Shown here: one piece after another, positions 45,831-55,535 of the stretch | Numbering within the stretch: the first letter of the stretch is position 1 | How the letters are laid out: each line of letters starts with the position of its first letter | Program-made: the position numbers and the translations under genes | Notes under the pieces: generated by a model | What the model was told of the DNA's origin: nothing | Database searches by the model: none | Seen by the model: the letters and a program-made list of their open reading frames with translations, nothing else | Assembly (NCBI GenBank): GCA_023436205.1 | Contig: JAEZKC010000077.1 | Span: 9,811-73,810 of the forward strand | Length of the DNA: 64,000 bases | Source: Fibrobacterota bacterium | GTDB lineage: Bacteria > Fibrobacterota > Chitinivibrionia > Chitinivibrionales > Chitinispirillaceae | Reading direction: 5' to 3'

Positions 45831-46772
45831 TCAACAATCAAGATTATTCTTGAAATACGCAACAGTTTTCTCAAGCCCGTCATTGAGAGGAACCTTGGGT
45901 TCCCACCCCAGTTTTTCCTTTGCCAGAGTGATATCCGGCTGGCGCTGCTTAGGATCATCGGAGGGCAGGGGTTTGTAAATAATTTTTGATGAACTGCCGG
46001 TAATGCGTATCACAGCTTCAGCAAGTTGCTTGATTGTAAACTCGCCCGGATTACCTACGTTTACAGGCCCGATGATGTTCTCTGTATTCATCAGCCTCAT
46101 CATCCCTTCCACCAAATCATCAACAAAGCAGAAGGAACGGGTCTGAGAACCATCTCCATATATGGTAATATCAATGCCTTTAAGAGCCTGAACTATGAAA
46201 TTTGAAACTACGCGCCCGTCATTCGGATGCATGCGGGGACCATAAGTGTTGAAAATTCGAATAACCCTGATATCAACATTATTCATACGATGATAATCGA
46301 AAAAAAGTGTCTCGGCAACTCTTTTACCCTCATCATAGCAGGAACGCAGACCGATGGGATTGACATTGCCCCAATAGGTTTCCTTTTGAGGATGCTCCAC
46401 AGGATCACCATAGACCTCCGATGTGGAAGCCTGTAATACCCGTGCTTTAACTCTTTTGGCAAGCCCCAGCACATTGATTGCACCCATCACTGAAGTTTTG
46501 ATGGTTTTTACAGCATTATACTGATAATGTACCGGTGAAGCAGGGCACGCCAGGTTATAGATCTGATCCACTTCGACGAAAACGGGAAAGGTAACATCGT
46601 GCCTCATTAACTCGAAATTGTGGCAATCCATCAGGTGCTCAACGTTCTTTTTGCGGCCGGTGAAGTAATTGTCAAGGCAGATCACATCATGCCCCTGCGC
46701 AACCAATCGTTCGCAGAGATGAGATCCAAGAAAGCCTGCACCGCCTGTAACCAGTATGCGTTTTGTTTCCAT
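45831..46772 (-). CDS. UDP-glucuronate decarboxylase-like SDR (UXS family)
   Basis: Extended short-chain dehydrogenase forming UDP-xylose from UDP-glucuronate. 313 residues with NAD-binding GGAGFLGSHL, the family-typical NLACPASPVHYQYNAVKTIK, STSEVYGDP, and catalytic YDEGKR. A GTG four codons upstream is an alternative start. It follows the sugar kinase gene by 21 bp. Product probably feeds surface polysaccharide; sequence alone cannot exclude another UDP-sugar epimerase activity. Confidence 0.9.
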   Translation of the reverse strand: METKRILVTGGAGFLGSHLCERLVAQGHDVICLDNYFTGRKKNVEHLMDCHNFELMRHDVTFPVFVEVDQIYNLACPASPVHYQYNAVKTIKTSVMGAINVLGLAKRVKARVLQASTSEVYGDPVEHPQKETYWGNVNPIGLRSCYDEGKRVAETLFFDYHRMNNVDIRVIRIFNTYGPRMHPNDGRVVSNFIVQALKGIDITIYGDGSQTRSFCFVDDLVEGMMRLMNTENIIGPVNVGNPGEFTIKQLAEAVIRITGSSSKIIYKPLPSDDPKQRQPDITLAKEKLGWEPKVPLNDGLEKTVAYFKNNLDC

Positions 46773-46793
46773 GAAAACCGCCACTACCTTTCC

Positions 46794-47723
46794 TCAGATT
46801 GCAGTTATACGAACATCCTCCATAAGCTGCCACACCTCGTCACGCGTCACAACTCCAGGCCCCTCATGCATACATTTGGAAGCCCCGCAAGCGATTGCCA
46901 GACGGCAGGTTTCGGAGAAAGAGAATTTTCTTTTCTGAGCCACCAGAAGCCCGGCAACCAATGCATCACCGCAGCCTACGGTATCAACAGCCTTCACCTG
47001 CGGTGGCGAGCAGAGAAGGCAATCATTTTCATGAATGGCAATCATGCCATCAGATCCCAGTGATATAAAAACGTTTTCTATACCCATGTCAATCAAACGT
47101 TTTCCCTTGAGGGCGATATGGTGCACCCCCTTGATCTGCTCCCCGAAAAGCTCCTCCAGTTCCGAAATATTCGGCTTCACCATGAAGGGCTTGGAGCGGA
47201 TACCCAATTTTAGCGCCCCCCCACGTGTGTCAAGCAAAGAGGGAGAACCTTTTTTCTGAAATGCTGATATCAGTTTGGAATAAACACCGCTGTCAAAACC
47301 GGTCGGAAGGCTTCCGGAAAAACACCATAGAGTGTCCCCCACAATCTCCTGCTCCAGACTGAGCAGAAATTCTTCCTGCAGCCGCACGGGAACAGAACCG
47401 GATGTGCTGTTAAAATGAGTCACACAATCATTCTGCTTCTCAGAAATCGTCACATTGATTCTAACACTGCCCGGAACTTCATGCAGAATGGGCTTAATCT
47501 CCTGATCCTGGCAAAAACTTTTAAATCTGCGCACATCATTTTCAGGGATTAAAGCGGCAATGGCCACCTCCTCCCCCAGCGTCTTCACAACCCGGGCCAC
47601 ATTAAGCCCTTTACCGGAAGGTACTGAGTGGGATGGAAGATCCAGGAAGGTGGCTCCAGGCTGAAGGGTGTCCACATGATAGTGCACATCAATAGCCGGA
47701 TTAAAAAGAGAGCAAACGATCAA
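46794..47723 (-). CDS. PfkB-family sugar kinase, 1-phosphofructokinase/tagatose-6-phosphate kinase-like
   Basis: Ribokinase-fold kinase, 309 residues, with VCSLFNPAIDVHYHV at the N-terminus, PSGKGLNVARVV, and the anion-hole region DTVGCGDALVAG (GAGD changed to GCGD). A TTG start is chosen because GGAAGG lies five bases before it and the protein then matches the family length; the ATG at 47858 would add a 45-residue non-family extension. FruK/LacC class; phosphofructose or another sugar phosphate is the substrate. Confidence 0.85.
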   Translation of the reverse strand: MIVCSLFNPAIDVHYHVDTLQPGATFLDLPSHSVPSGKGLNVARVVKTLGEEVAIAALIPENDVRRFKSFCQDQEIKPILHEVPGSVRINVTISEKQNDCVTHFNSTSGSVPVRLQEEFLLSLEQEIVGDTLWCFSGSLPTGFDSGVYSKLISAFQKKGSPSLLDTRGGALKLGIRSKPFMVKPNISELEELFGEQIKGVHHIALKGKRLIDMGIENVFISLGSDGMIAIHENDCLLCSPPQVKAVDTVGCGDALVAGLLVAQKRKFSFSETCRLAIACGASKCMHEGPGVVTRDEVWQLMEDVRITAI

Positions 47724-48012
47724 AGGGCACCTTCCCCTCGTAAAAACAGGTATAAAAGTTTCATAGCTTTCATCATCATGCCTGTAAGTACCAGGGCCAG
47801 GATGATCTGACTTATCTGCAGAAGCTTTATTGTTAATTTGGAGCGATTCATGGAACACTACTGAAAATGGATGGAGTTAAGAGTTCCTCTGGCGTACACT
47901 CCCATTCCGAAACAGAGAATCTTGCTGATTAGTTTGCAAACTGAAAGCAGGAGCTGCTCTATTAAGGAATATTGGAAAATACAATGAGAAACGCGATACT
48001 GTACAGAAAATC

Positions 48013-48038
48013 GGCCTGTCACCGTTTGATGACAGGCC
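48013..48038 (-). terminator. Hairpin after the anti-sigma gene
   Basis: Perfect 9-bp stem GGCCTGTCA/TGACAGGCC with an eight-base loop, 32 bp after the anti-sigma stop. On the minus strand it is followed by GATTTTC. Confidence 0.55.
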
Positions 48039-48069
48039 AAAAGTTCACTGAAGGGGGATTATCAGGAAG

Positions 48070-48624
48070 TTACTCTTTCAAATCGACAGTGATAACACCT
48101 TCAGAATTAAGATTTCCCCTGTTTTGGGAAAAGGCGGAGGTACTGTCTCTTAAAGAATCGAACTGGGAGGAATCGGTTTGAGACAGAGCAACTGAAGAAG
48201 AACTGGATTCTGAAGCGACTTGAGGGGAGGGCAAAGGCGAGCTCTGGGGGGTGGTCAGCCTGGCTCTAATACTCTCGGCCCTGTCGACATTGAACATCAC
48301 ATAACCCACGGTGGCAAAACCCACGGCAAAGAAAAGCAGTGACATGACCGTGGTCTTTTTCAGGAAAAACGGCATGAAGCTGGATGTATGCTGTTTTTTG
48401 GCACTGGCACAAACCCTGAGAATTTCTCTGTTTACAGCCTCGGAGGGAGTTTCTCCCAGGATTTCGGGGGTGTAAAAAGAGGATTGTTCCTGCTTGTAGG
48501 CCTGCACTTCCTGCCGGCACTCCTGACACTGCTCAAGATGGTGCTGGTATTGTCGGATCTCGTGCTCATCCAGTTCATCAGAACAATACAACAAACCAGA
48601 TTCTTCAAACTTACTGCACGCCAT
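48070..48624 (-). CDS. Anti-sigma factor with zinc-binding domain
   Basis: 184 residues: N-terminal ZAS-type zinc motif His29-x3-Cys33-x2-Cys36 (HLEQCQEC), one membrane segment (about 89-109, VMSLLFFAVGFATVGYVMF), and a Ser/Gln-rich periplasmic tail. It overlaps the ECF sigma gene by 14 bases, the usual arrangement, and should hold that sigma factor inactive at the membrane. Signal unknown. Confidence 0.88.
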   Translation of the reverse strand: MACSKFEESGLLYCSDELDEHEIRQYQHHLEQCQECRQEVQAYKQEQSSFYTPEILGETPSEAVNREILRVCASAKKQHTSSFMPFFLKKTTVMSLLFFAVGFATVGYVMFNVDRAESIRARLTTPQSSPLPSPQVASESSSSSVALSQTDSSQFDSLRDSTSAFSQNRGNLNSEGVITVDLKE

Positions 48625-49177
48625 CGATCCCCCTTTTTTTCAGTTCCTTCCGGATATTCTTCAGCGCCAGACGCATTCGCCCGAGCGCAGTATTAATAGG
48701 ACAGTTCATAATTTTCGCGATTTCCTTAAAGGGCACACCACCCAGTTCACGTAACAGAAACACTTCCCGCTGTAGCGGGTCGAGCCCCTCCACCGCTTCG
48801 TTGATCAAACCGCGTAAGTCGGTATTGGACAACTGCGAATCGGGAGCTTCAATCTTGCTCCCCACCGATCCTTCCGTGTCTTCTTTATGCTCGGTTTCCA
48901 CCTTCGCATGACGGAAAAAATCGATGGTACGCTTGTGGGCGATTCCGAAAAGCCAGCTCAGGAAGCTTCTGGAGCGGTCGAACTGATCCGCGTTGCGCAG
49001 TGCGGCCAGAAAGGTTTCCTGTAAAAGATCTTCGGCGATCTCCCGGTCACCGGTCATTCGAACCAAAAATCCGAATACCCGGTTTTTATACTTGTCGTAC
49101 AGTTCGGAAAACCCCCTAGGGTCTCCCTTCAGCCATAAATCAAACAGATGCTGATCATCACTTGTTTGTTGCTGCAT
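48611..49177 (-). CDS. ECF-type sigma factor (RpoE family)
   Basis: 188 residues with sigma region 2 (AEDLLQETFLAALRNADQF, SFLSWLFGIAHKRTIDFFR) and region 4 (LQREVFLLRELGGVPFKEIA, INTALGRMRLALKNIRKEL). Between them is an acidic linker. Coupled to an anti-sigma gene downstream. It lies next to a large TPR gene on the same strand, but a 222-bp gap with a terminator separates them. Confidence 0.95.
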   Translation of the reverse strand: MQQQTSDDQHLFDLWLKGDPRGFSELYDKYKNRVFGFLVRMTGDREIAEDLLQETFLAALRNADQFDRSRSFLSWLFGIAHKRTIDFFRHAKVETEHKEDTEGSVGSKIEAPDSQLSNTDLRGLINEAVEGLDPLQREVFLLRELGGVPFKEIAKIMNCPINTALGRMRLALKNIRKELKKRGIDGVQ

Positions 49178-49348
49178 AGTAAATACGATTTCCAGAGTTC
49201 GTTTATTGTTTGTGAGTAGAAGATTTCTCTTCTTTTCTTCTTAAAATAACTATTTGTTCCTGTTTCTAACCTCAAACTACACATTACCTATTATTATTTC
49301 TCGCAATCGACGTTCCTATTAACACCAAATCCGCTTTTCCAAACCAAA

Positions 49349-49374
49349 AAGGCACCCCAAAATCAGGATGCCTT
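49349..49374 (-). terminator. Terminator of the TPR gene
   Basis: AAGGCA (49349-49354) and TGCCTT (49369-49374) form a stem with a 14-base loop. On the minus strand the stem runs straight into TTT. 26 bp after the stop codon. Confidence 0.6.
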
Positions 49375-49399
49375 CCGGTTCAGATCAAAAGTTCACCGT

Positions 49400-52300
49400 T
49401 TATTTGGCTTTCTTCAGCTCTTCAAGAACTTCATCGTTGTCGGGTGCCAGCTTGCGGGCAGCCTCCAGATGCTGCTTATAGAGCTCATTGTTCTTGCGTG
49501 ACTTGTACAATTTGGCCAATCCCAACTCGGCAAGAGCAAACTGAGGGTCTGAACGCAGTGCTCTCTTGTAGAAAGTTTCAGCCCATGTCGGCTTTGAAGC
49601 CTGCATATAGGTCTCAGCTCTCTCGTAATGCCCCTGAGCAAATTCGGGGAGAATTTCAGTGACCATTTTGTAGATTTCAAGCGCATCATCCCACTTCCTG
49701 CGGGCACGAAGCACCTTCCCTTTTAACATCAGAGCATCGATGTTCTCTGGATCATTGGAAAGAATATCCTCCACCACAGCATCGGCATCCTTCACCTTAT
49801 TCTGAGCAATAAGCGCCTCACCGTAAAGAAGCAAATACTTGCTGTCCTTCTTGAGCTCTACCAGAGACTTGATCTCCTCCTGAGCCTTCTGAGTCTGCCC
49901 GGTCTGCTGATAAAGTTCAAAAAGCTGGAAGCGGATATCGGCATCATCCGGCTTAGCAGACTTGGCCTTCACCAGAAGATCAATAGCTTCCTTTGAACGA
50001 TTGGTCCGCAGGTATCCCTTGGCTAAAAGGGTCATAACGGAAGCGTCGTCAGGAGAGATGGTATTGGCAATTTCAAGGAAAACCATGGCGTTGGTGAAAT
50101 CACCTTTGCGCATGAGCAGTGTACCGATTCTCTTGTTGGACTCCAGATGCTGAGGATCGGTTTTGGCATACTTCTGATAAGCATCCAACTCATCATCATC
50201 TTTACCCAGTTTACCATACACCTGAGCAAGCTCAAGCCAGACCATCGGCAGAGAATCTGCGATACTGGTGCATTTCTTGAGAAGCGGGAGAGCCTTGGAC
50301 AAGGTTTCCTTGTTTTCCGAATACAGCAGACCAAGTCTCAATATATTGCGGAAGTCTGAAGGATAGGTTCTTGTGTTGCTGTCATAAATGCGGATCGCTG
50401 CCGCAGGATCAGTTTTTTCCTGAAGGAATGCAGCTTTGTATGCTGCATCTGCATCCTTAACGCCTTTTTGAGCAACATACTCCGTGTAGGTGGCTGCAGC
50501 CTGCTTCACATTTCCACTCTTCTCGTAAGCTTCACCGAGGAGTTTCAGCACCTCGGCGATATTGGACACTTTAGTTTTCCGATTCTTGATCTCGTCCAGA
50601 GAAGCGATAGCCTCTTTGGTGTTTCCGGAATTAAGACATGCCTCGGCGTACATAAGTAAAAACGCGGGATCGCTGGACTTGGCCAGAGCCAGATATTTTG
50701 CAGCCTCTGCATACTGCTTGTTTTGAAAGCTGAGCTTTCCAACGCTGTAGGCAACCTCTTTATCTGAAGGCACCTTATCCAGATATTTCATGTAGGCTTT
50801 GGTAGCCTCTTCACTCTTTTTCTGCTTATTATAGAGATCACCGAGTTCCTTGTACTCCGGACCGGCATCGGGATTCATCATTACCGCCTGCTCATAAGAG
50901 ATAATGGCGGCATTCAGATCACCGGTGGCGGCCTGACTTGATCCAAGAGCTGTGAGAGCATCGAGGTTTTGAGGATCAAGCTGGAGTGCCTTAGAATACA
51001 TCTCGATAGCACTCTTATGCTGCTTTTTCTTCTGGTAAATCATACCCAAAGTTGTATAGGTACCAAAATCCGCTTCGCCATTTTTAATAAGAGTACTCAA
51101 GGCTGTAATAACCTTGTCCTGCTGACCCTTTGCAATTACGATTTCAGCATAACGCTTGTGAAAGCCTTTAAGATTGGGATCGATTTTAATCGCTGTCTCA
51201 TAGGCGGACTGTGCGGCATCAAAATCTTTCTTTTCATAAAGCATGTCACCAAGATCTCTCTGACCGATTGCATCATCGGGAGTCAAAGCCAAATACTTTT
51301 TCATGTAATCGACGGCATCAGATTTTTCATTTTTTTTGAGTGACAGATCAGAAAGTCTGCGAAAAGCCTCGGCGTTTTTAGGATCAAGAACAGAAGCTTC
51401 CTTGTACATGGTGAGGGCTGTTTCCACATCATTTTTGGTGTCCGCATAGCGGGCGAGACGCAGACGTGCATTAATGTTTTTGCGATCAAGCGCTACAATT
51501 TTCCTGTCAATCTCAGCCAGTTTGTCCTTTTCACCATTTTGTTCATAACAGGCAGCGAGCATATCCAGGTAGTCAGCATTACCGGGCTCTTTTTTGACAA
51601 GAAACTCCACCTGCTCCTGAGCGGATTTGTAGTTCTTGTCCTTAATCAGCACATTTGCAAGAATAACTCTGGCTTCCCAGGTGTTGGGATCCAGTGCAAT
51701 TGCTCCCTTGGCCGCATCCAGAGCCTTGGGCATGTTACCGGAATTGTAACTGGCCACAGCGATACCTTCGCTTGCAGCGGCGCTTTTCTTGAGACCGTTG
51801 CTCTTTTCGAAATGACCAAGCGCTTCAGAATATCTTTTGGCTTTAAGGTTGTAATTACCGAGAGCCAGGAACACATTAGGGTCATTAGGACTAAGCGACA
51901 TCATTGCTTCGTAAGTTTTCTTGGCTTTTTCACTCTGGTTACTCTTTTCGTACAGATCGGCCAGACGAGCGTAAGCTTCAATATTGCGGGAATTGAGAGC
52001 GATGGCCTTTTCAAGGCTGCTAATTGCCTGAGCACTATTATCGGTGCTCATATAGGCATCGGCTAAAAGAAAGTAGATATCAGGTACAACAGCACCTTTT
52101 TCATCAGCACCAACAATGAACTGCAAATGAGGGATCGCGGCAGCATAGGCCTTTTTCCCCATCTGGTCCCGAGCGACCTTTTCGCGTGCCAGAAGCGCTT
52201 CCTTGGCCTTCTCATTACCGAAAGCCTTGACCGCAGCTTCATAAGCATCAGCAGCACCGGAAGCGTTCTTTGTCTGCTCTTTAGAAACTGCCACCATGTA

Positions 52301-53083
52301 ATAGTCCATAGCAGTCATCTGATCTTTAGCTACAGTTTCATAGCCTTCAAGAGCATCTGAATACTTTTTCAAACCGTAACTGGCGCGTGCAATGTAAAGA
52401 GAGGCCTCAGAGAGGTTCACCTTTTTGGCCACAGCATCTTTAAGGTAGGCCATGGCACTGTCGGCAATGCCAATCTCAGTGTAACTCTTTCCAATTTTAA
52501 AAGCCACTTCGCCATTGGACTTATCTTTGTAAGCCCTTTTCATCAATGGTACAGCCTGGCTGTACAGACCTTCATCGTAATAGATATTTCCGAGTTCGCG
52601 ATTGGCTACGATATTTGAAGGATCAGCTTCAAGAACCTTCTCCAAGGCCTTTTTAGCATCGGCAGGTTTACCCAGAGCAATACAGGCGCGGGCAAATTCC
52701 CAGCTGGCTTCGGCAGTGAAATTCTGATCAAGCGCCTTCTGAGCCATGTTCATGGCATTATCAGGCTGATTGAGCTTATTATAAACCTGAGCTGCACCTA
52801 AAAGCGACTGATAGTCGTTGGGGTTCATTCGCCAAGACACCAGGTAACAGGCCAGTGCCTTCTCTGTCATTCCGAGCGCATCGTTAGCCTGAGCCAGTTT
52901 CATCCAGACATTGGCATCCCTATCGGTGGTCGCGATCTTCTCGTCTGCATAATCCAATGCTTCCTTATAATTCTTGGCAGCAATCAGCTTGTCAAAAGTA
53001 GCATCGGAAAAAACACTCGCCGGTAAAGCAATCAGTGCCAGAGCCCACAGCCCAGCATTCCTTACCCATTTACGTCTCATCAT
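49400..53083 (-). CDS. Giant tetratricopeptide repeat protein, exported
   Basis: 1227 residues. An export signal (MMRRKWVRNAGLWALALIAL, PASVFS) is followed by roughly thirty consecutive TPR units (A-x-x-x-P motifs such as LDPKNAEAFRRL, LDPQNLDALTAL, ISPDDASVMTLL) filling the protein. Start ATG after GGGAGG; the longer frame lacks a site. Such proteins scaffold envelope complexes or organise secretion; no partner is evident. Lys- and Ala-rich composition throughout, with no catalytic domain. Confidence 0.88.
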   Translation of the reverse strand: MMRRKWVRNAGLWALALIALPASVFSDATFDKLIAAKNYKEALDYADEKIATTDRDANVWMKLAQANDALGMTEKALACYLVSWRMNPNDYQSLLGAAQVYNKLNQPDNAMNMAQKALDQNFTAEASWEFARACIALGKPADAKKALEKVLEADPSNIVANRELGNIYYDEGLYSQAVPLMKRAYKDKSNGEVAFKIGKSYTEIGIADSAMAYLKDAVAKKVNLSEASLYIARASYGLKKYSDALEGYETVAKDQMTAMDYYMVAVSKEQTKNASGAADAYEAAVKAFGNEKAKEALLAREKVARDQMGKKAYAAAIPHLQFIVGADEKGAVVPDIYFLLADAYMSTDNSAQAISSLEKAIALNSRNIEAYARLADLYEKSNQSEKAKKTYEAMMSLSPNDPNVFLALGNYNLKAKRYSEALGHFEKSNGLKKSAAASEGIAVASYNSGNMPKALDAAKGAIALDPNTWEARVILANVLIKDKNYKSAQEQVEFLVKKEPGNADYLDMLAACYEQNGEKDKLAEIDRKIVALDRKNINARLRLARYADTKNDVETALTMYKEASVLDPKNAEAFRRLSDLSLKKNEKSDAVDYMKKYLALTPDDAIGQRDLGDMLYEKKDFDAAQSAYETAIKIDPNLKGFHKRYAEIVIAKGQQDKVITALSTLIKNGEADFGTYTTLGMIYQKKKQHKSAIEMYSKALQLDPQNLDALTALGSSQAATGDLNAAIISYEQAVMMNPDAGPEYKELGDLYNKQKKSEEATKAYMKYLDKVPSDKEVAYSVGKLSFQNKQYAEAAKYLALAKSSDPAFLLMYAEACLNSGNTKEAIASLDEIKNRKTKVSNIAEVLKLLGEAYEKSGNVKQAAATYTEYVAQKGVKDADAAYKAAFLQEKTDPAAAIRIYDSNTRTYPSDFRNILRLGLLYSENKETLSKALPLLKKCTSIADSLPMVWLELAQVYGKLGKDDDELDAYQKYAKTDPQHLESNKRIGTLLMRKGDFTNAMVFLEIANTISPDDASVMTLLAKGYLRTNRSKEAIDLLVKAKSAKPDDADIRFQLFELYQQTGQTQKAQEEIKSLVELKKDSKYLLLYGEALIAQNKVKDADAVVEDILSNDPENIDALMLKGKVLRARRKWDDALEIYKMVTEILPEFAQGHYERAETYMQASKPTWAETFYKRALRSDPQFALAELGLAKLYKSRKNNELYKQHLEAARKLAPDNDEVLEELKKAK

Positions 53084-53246
53084 ATAGAACCTCCCCCCAG
53101 CAGAAATCTCCACCGTTGTTAATTGAAACCGGCTTTATTTCAGTTGTGATCTGTTAAACGCTTTGTCCCCGAAAGCGGTTACAACATCTTTTAAATATGG
53201 TATTTGTGCCTCCCCGGTGCAAGGAACACCCCCCCGGGCCTCCCTA

Positions 53247-53876
53247 TTATGCGATTGGGGATTCAGCATTTTCCTGCTTTTGTTGCCTCAACTGCTCCAT
53301 CCGAGCATTAAAGTAACTCCAATCAAAACGAACTCCGGGATCCGGCTTGACATCTCTCCTCAACCCAAGCTCCACCGCCCGTTCTCCCGCAATCTGATCA
53401 TGCCCCACATAAATGAATTCCCTGCGATAATGGCTCTCCAACTCGAGGCAAAGACTAAGAAGTGACTTGTACTGCAACCGGGTGAATCCCGAATCGGCAG
53501 TTGCCATGAGTTCAATTCCGATGGAAAAGTCGTTCACCCCCCTGCGGTCATCAGGAGAAGGCATGATACTCCCCCCGCAATGCCAGGCCTTGTGCTGCTC
53601 TGGAACAAGCCTGAACACCTTTCCCCTTCGACTTATAAGAAAATGGCTGCTGACACCGTATGTGCAAAAAATCCCCAGAATCGTATTTAAATCATAAGGA
53701 GCCTGAGTGTTGATTTCCACCGCACTTATGAAATGGATCACAACCGTATTTATGATCTCCTCTTTGCGACTTTCCCATAAATGTTCTTTGCCAGAAGCAG
53801 CAATAAGCAGCCCAAGTGTGGATTCTTTCATAACGGTTTGGTTATTACGGTTAAGCAGACATTCCTGAATTTTCAT
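53247..53876 (-). CDS. N-acetylmuramoyl-L-alanine amidase (Amidase_2/AmpD type)
   Basis: 209 residues with zinc ligands in TVVIHFISA and in YVGHDQIAGER, plus the second-shell KPDPGVRFDW. SSHFLISRRGKVFRLVPEQH and AWHCGGS are the family motifs. No signal peptide, so cytoplasmic muropeptide recycling like AmpD is more likely than wall lysis. The start at 53876 is preceded by AGAGAAG. Confidence 0.88.
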   Translation of the reverse strand: MKIQECLLNRNNQTVMKESTLGLLIAASGKEHLWESRKEEIINTVVIHFISAVEINTQAPYDLNTILGIFCTYGVSSHFLISRRGKVFRLVPEQHKAWHCGGSIMPSPDDRRGVNDFSIGIELMATADSGFTRLQYKSLLSLCLELESHYRREFIYVGHDQIAGERAVELGLRRDVKPDPGVRFDWSYFNARMEQLRQQKQENAESPIA

Positions 53877-53938
53877 GGCAAGCACTTCTCTAGAGGTAAT
53901 CAGTTGCAGTGAACCCTAAAATTACCTAATTTCATAGC

Positions 53939-54637
53939 ATGAATTCAAATCCCAAAGCAGTGCTCATCACTGGAGCAAACGCGAGAATAGGTCTGGAACT
54001 GGCAAAAGAGAGCCTGGTTCTTGGCTATCAGGCAATAATCCACTTCAGAAGCAGCTCAGAACCGGCCATGTCCATTTTCAAAGACGACCAGCGGGTCAGG
54101 TTTCTTCAAGGTGAACTTACCGACAACCCCGAACGCTTCATCGCTTCAGCTCTTCAGATGCCGCTCAAGATTGAAGGGCTGATCAATAACGCCTCAGTAT
54201 TCAATGAAGGAGATCTGAGAAATCCGGAGCACCTGAAGAGAACTCTGGATGTCAATCTGATGGTGCCGGTGAGACTGAGCTCCGAATTCGCCAAGTCAGT
54301 AAACAAGGGTTGGATAATTAACATCATTGACGCACATATCGATCAGTTTAACCCTAAATTTCAGAATTACCGGATTTCCAAAAAGTTCTTGAGAGAAATG
54401 ACCCGGCAACAGGCACACCTTTTCGCCCCCACAATCCGAGTGAACGGAATCGCCCCCGGAGCTATTCTGCCTGCAGAGCACGATTCAGATGAGCGGTTCA
54501 AACTACTCGCAAAGAACATCCCTCTGAGGAAAACGGGTAGTGTGGAAAACATCCGCCAGGCCTATAAATTCCTGGTTGAAAACGATTACGTTACCGGAAG
54601 CATAATCGAAGTTGCCGGAGGATGGCAACTGGTTTAA
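53939..54637 (+). CDS. Pteridine reductase-like short-chain dehydrogenase (FolM/PTR1 type)
   Basis: 232 residues. NADPH-binding TGANARIG matches the TGxxxRxG variant of pteridine reductases. The catalytic Tyr and Lys are in NYRISKKF, and the usual catalytic Ser is replaced by Asp in NIIDAHI, as in PTR1. C-terminal VTGSIIEVAGGWQLV is typical of the family. It may reduce dihydropterins. It ends convergently, overlapping the phosphatase gene by four bases. Confidence 0.85.
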   Translation: MNSNPKAVLITGANARIGLELAKESLVLGYQAIIHFRSSSEPAMSIFKDDQRVRFLQGELTDNPERFIASALQMPLKIEGLINNASVFNEGDLRNPEHLKRTLDVNLMVPVRLSSEFAKSVNKGWIINIIDAHIDQFNPKFQNYRISKKFLREMTRQQAHLFAPTIRVNGIAPGAILPAEHDSDERFKLLAKNIPLRKTGSVENIRQAYKFLVENDYVTGSIIEVAGGWQLV

Positions 54638-55101
54638 TTCCCCGCAATCAGAGGCATGATTCTGGTAATATGCTGATCAATGGTCTGGTAAGCTTTTCGG
54701 AAGTCCTTTTCTGTTCCACCATAGGGATCCTTCACCTCGCCTTTCCGACTTTCCTTCTTAGGCCAGGAACCCAGAAGAAACGTCCGCTCCTCGATTCTGG
54801 GGAAAAATGCTCTCAAAAAACGACTCTGCCCCAGTTCCATAGTGAAAATCAGGTCGGCGCGATGCAATTCTTCGGGAATCAGAGCGCGAGAACGGTGATT
54901 TGAAAGATCCACACCGTTTTCTCCGCAGACCTGCAATACCAGTTCATCGGCAGGATGTTCCTGAAGTCCTTGAATCCCCATGGAGGAAACCAGTATTTCC
55001 GCCTTTCCGGCATCAGAAAGCCGCTTGCGTAAAATCCCCTCAGCCATGGGGCTTCTACAGATATTACCCGTGCATACGAAAATGATGGAAGAAACGGTCA
55101 T
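54634..55101 (-). CDS. Low-molecular-weight protein tyrosine phosphatase
   Basis: 155 residues with the active-site loop CTGNICRS (Cys-x5-Arg) near the N-terminus and the general-acid Asp in DPYGG. Bacterial members often work with tyrosine kinases in polysaccharide export (Wzb type); none is adjacent. ATG at 55101 chosen over one three bases upstream by spacing to AAGAG. Confidence 0.92.
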   Translation of the reverse strand: MTVSSIIFVCTGNICRSPMAEGILRKRLSDAGKAEILVSSMGIQGLQEHPADELVLQVCGENGVDLSNHRSRALIPEELHRADLIFTMELGQSRFLRAFFPRIEERTFLLGSWPKKESRKGEVKDPYGGTEKDFRKAYQTIDQHITRIMPLIAGN

Positions 55102-55202
55102 CATTACTCTTTTGGAAAAGTGTAATCATAGGTCATCCCGATAACATTTTGACCACCAAAACTAAAATACTATTTTAACCCTCAAAACCTAGGAGAATGA
55201 AC

Positions 55203-55535
55203 ATGGCATTGACAATTGAAGAAAAAGGACTCATCGAGGAGGCTCTTTCCGTTTACCTGCAGCTGGTGGCACGTCAAGCCTCCCCGCAACAGGCTCAGCA
55301 GCTGGCCGCAGTGGCTCAGGGAATAATTCACAAGCTGGACAGTGTGGGATCCGGCGGTGGGAAAAGCGGCAATAAACCTGCCGGCATTTCCGACGAATGG
55401 TATCAGAACGTCTGCCAATCCTGTGACAAGCTGGGTCCGGCGGGATGCACCGACAAGGTCACCGAAAAGTTCCCCGGGAAGTGCGATCCCATCCTTCATT
55501 ACGAAAGAGACAAACTTCTTAACAGTAAAAACTGA
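55203..55535 (+). CDS. Small four-cysteine protein of unknown function
   Basis: 110 residues. Helical N-terminal half (TIEEKGLIEEALSVYLQLVA), a Gly-rich linker, then four cysteines (CQSC, GPAGCTDK, PGKCDP) in a pattern suggesting a metal or Fe-S site. AGGAG lies seven bases before the ATG. No family recognised; its stop codon is part of the terminator hairpin of the convergent tyrS. Confidence 0.7.
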   Translation: MALTIEEKGLIEEALSVYLQLVARQASPQQAQQLAAVAQGIIHKLDSVGSGGGKSGNKPAGISDEWYQNVCQSCDKLGPAGCTDKVTEKFPGKCDPILHYERDKLLNSKN

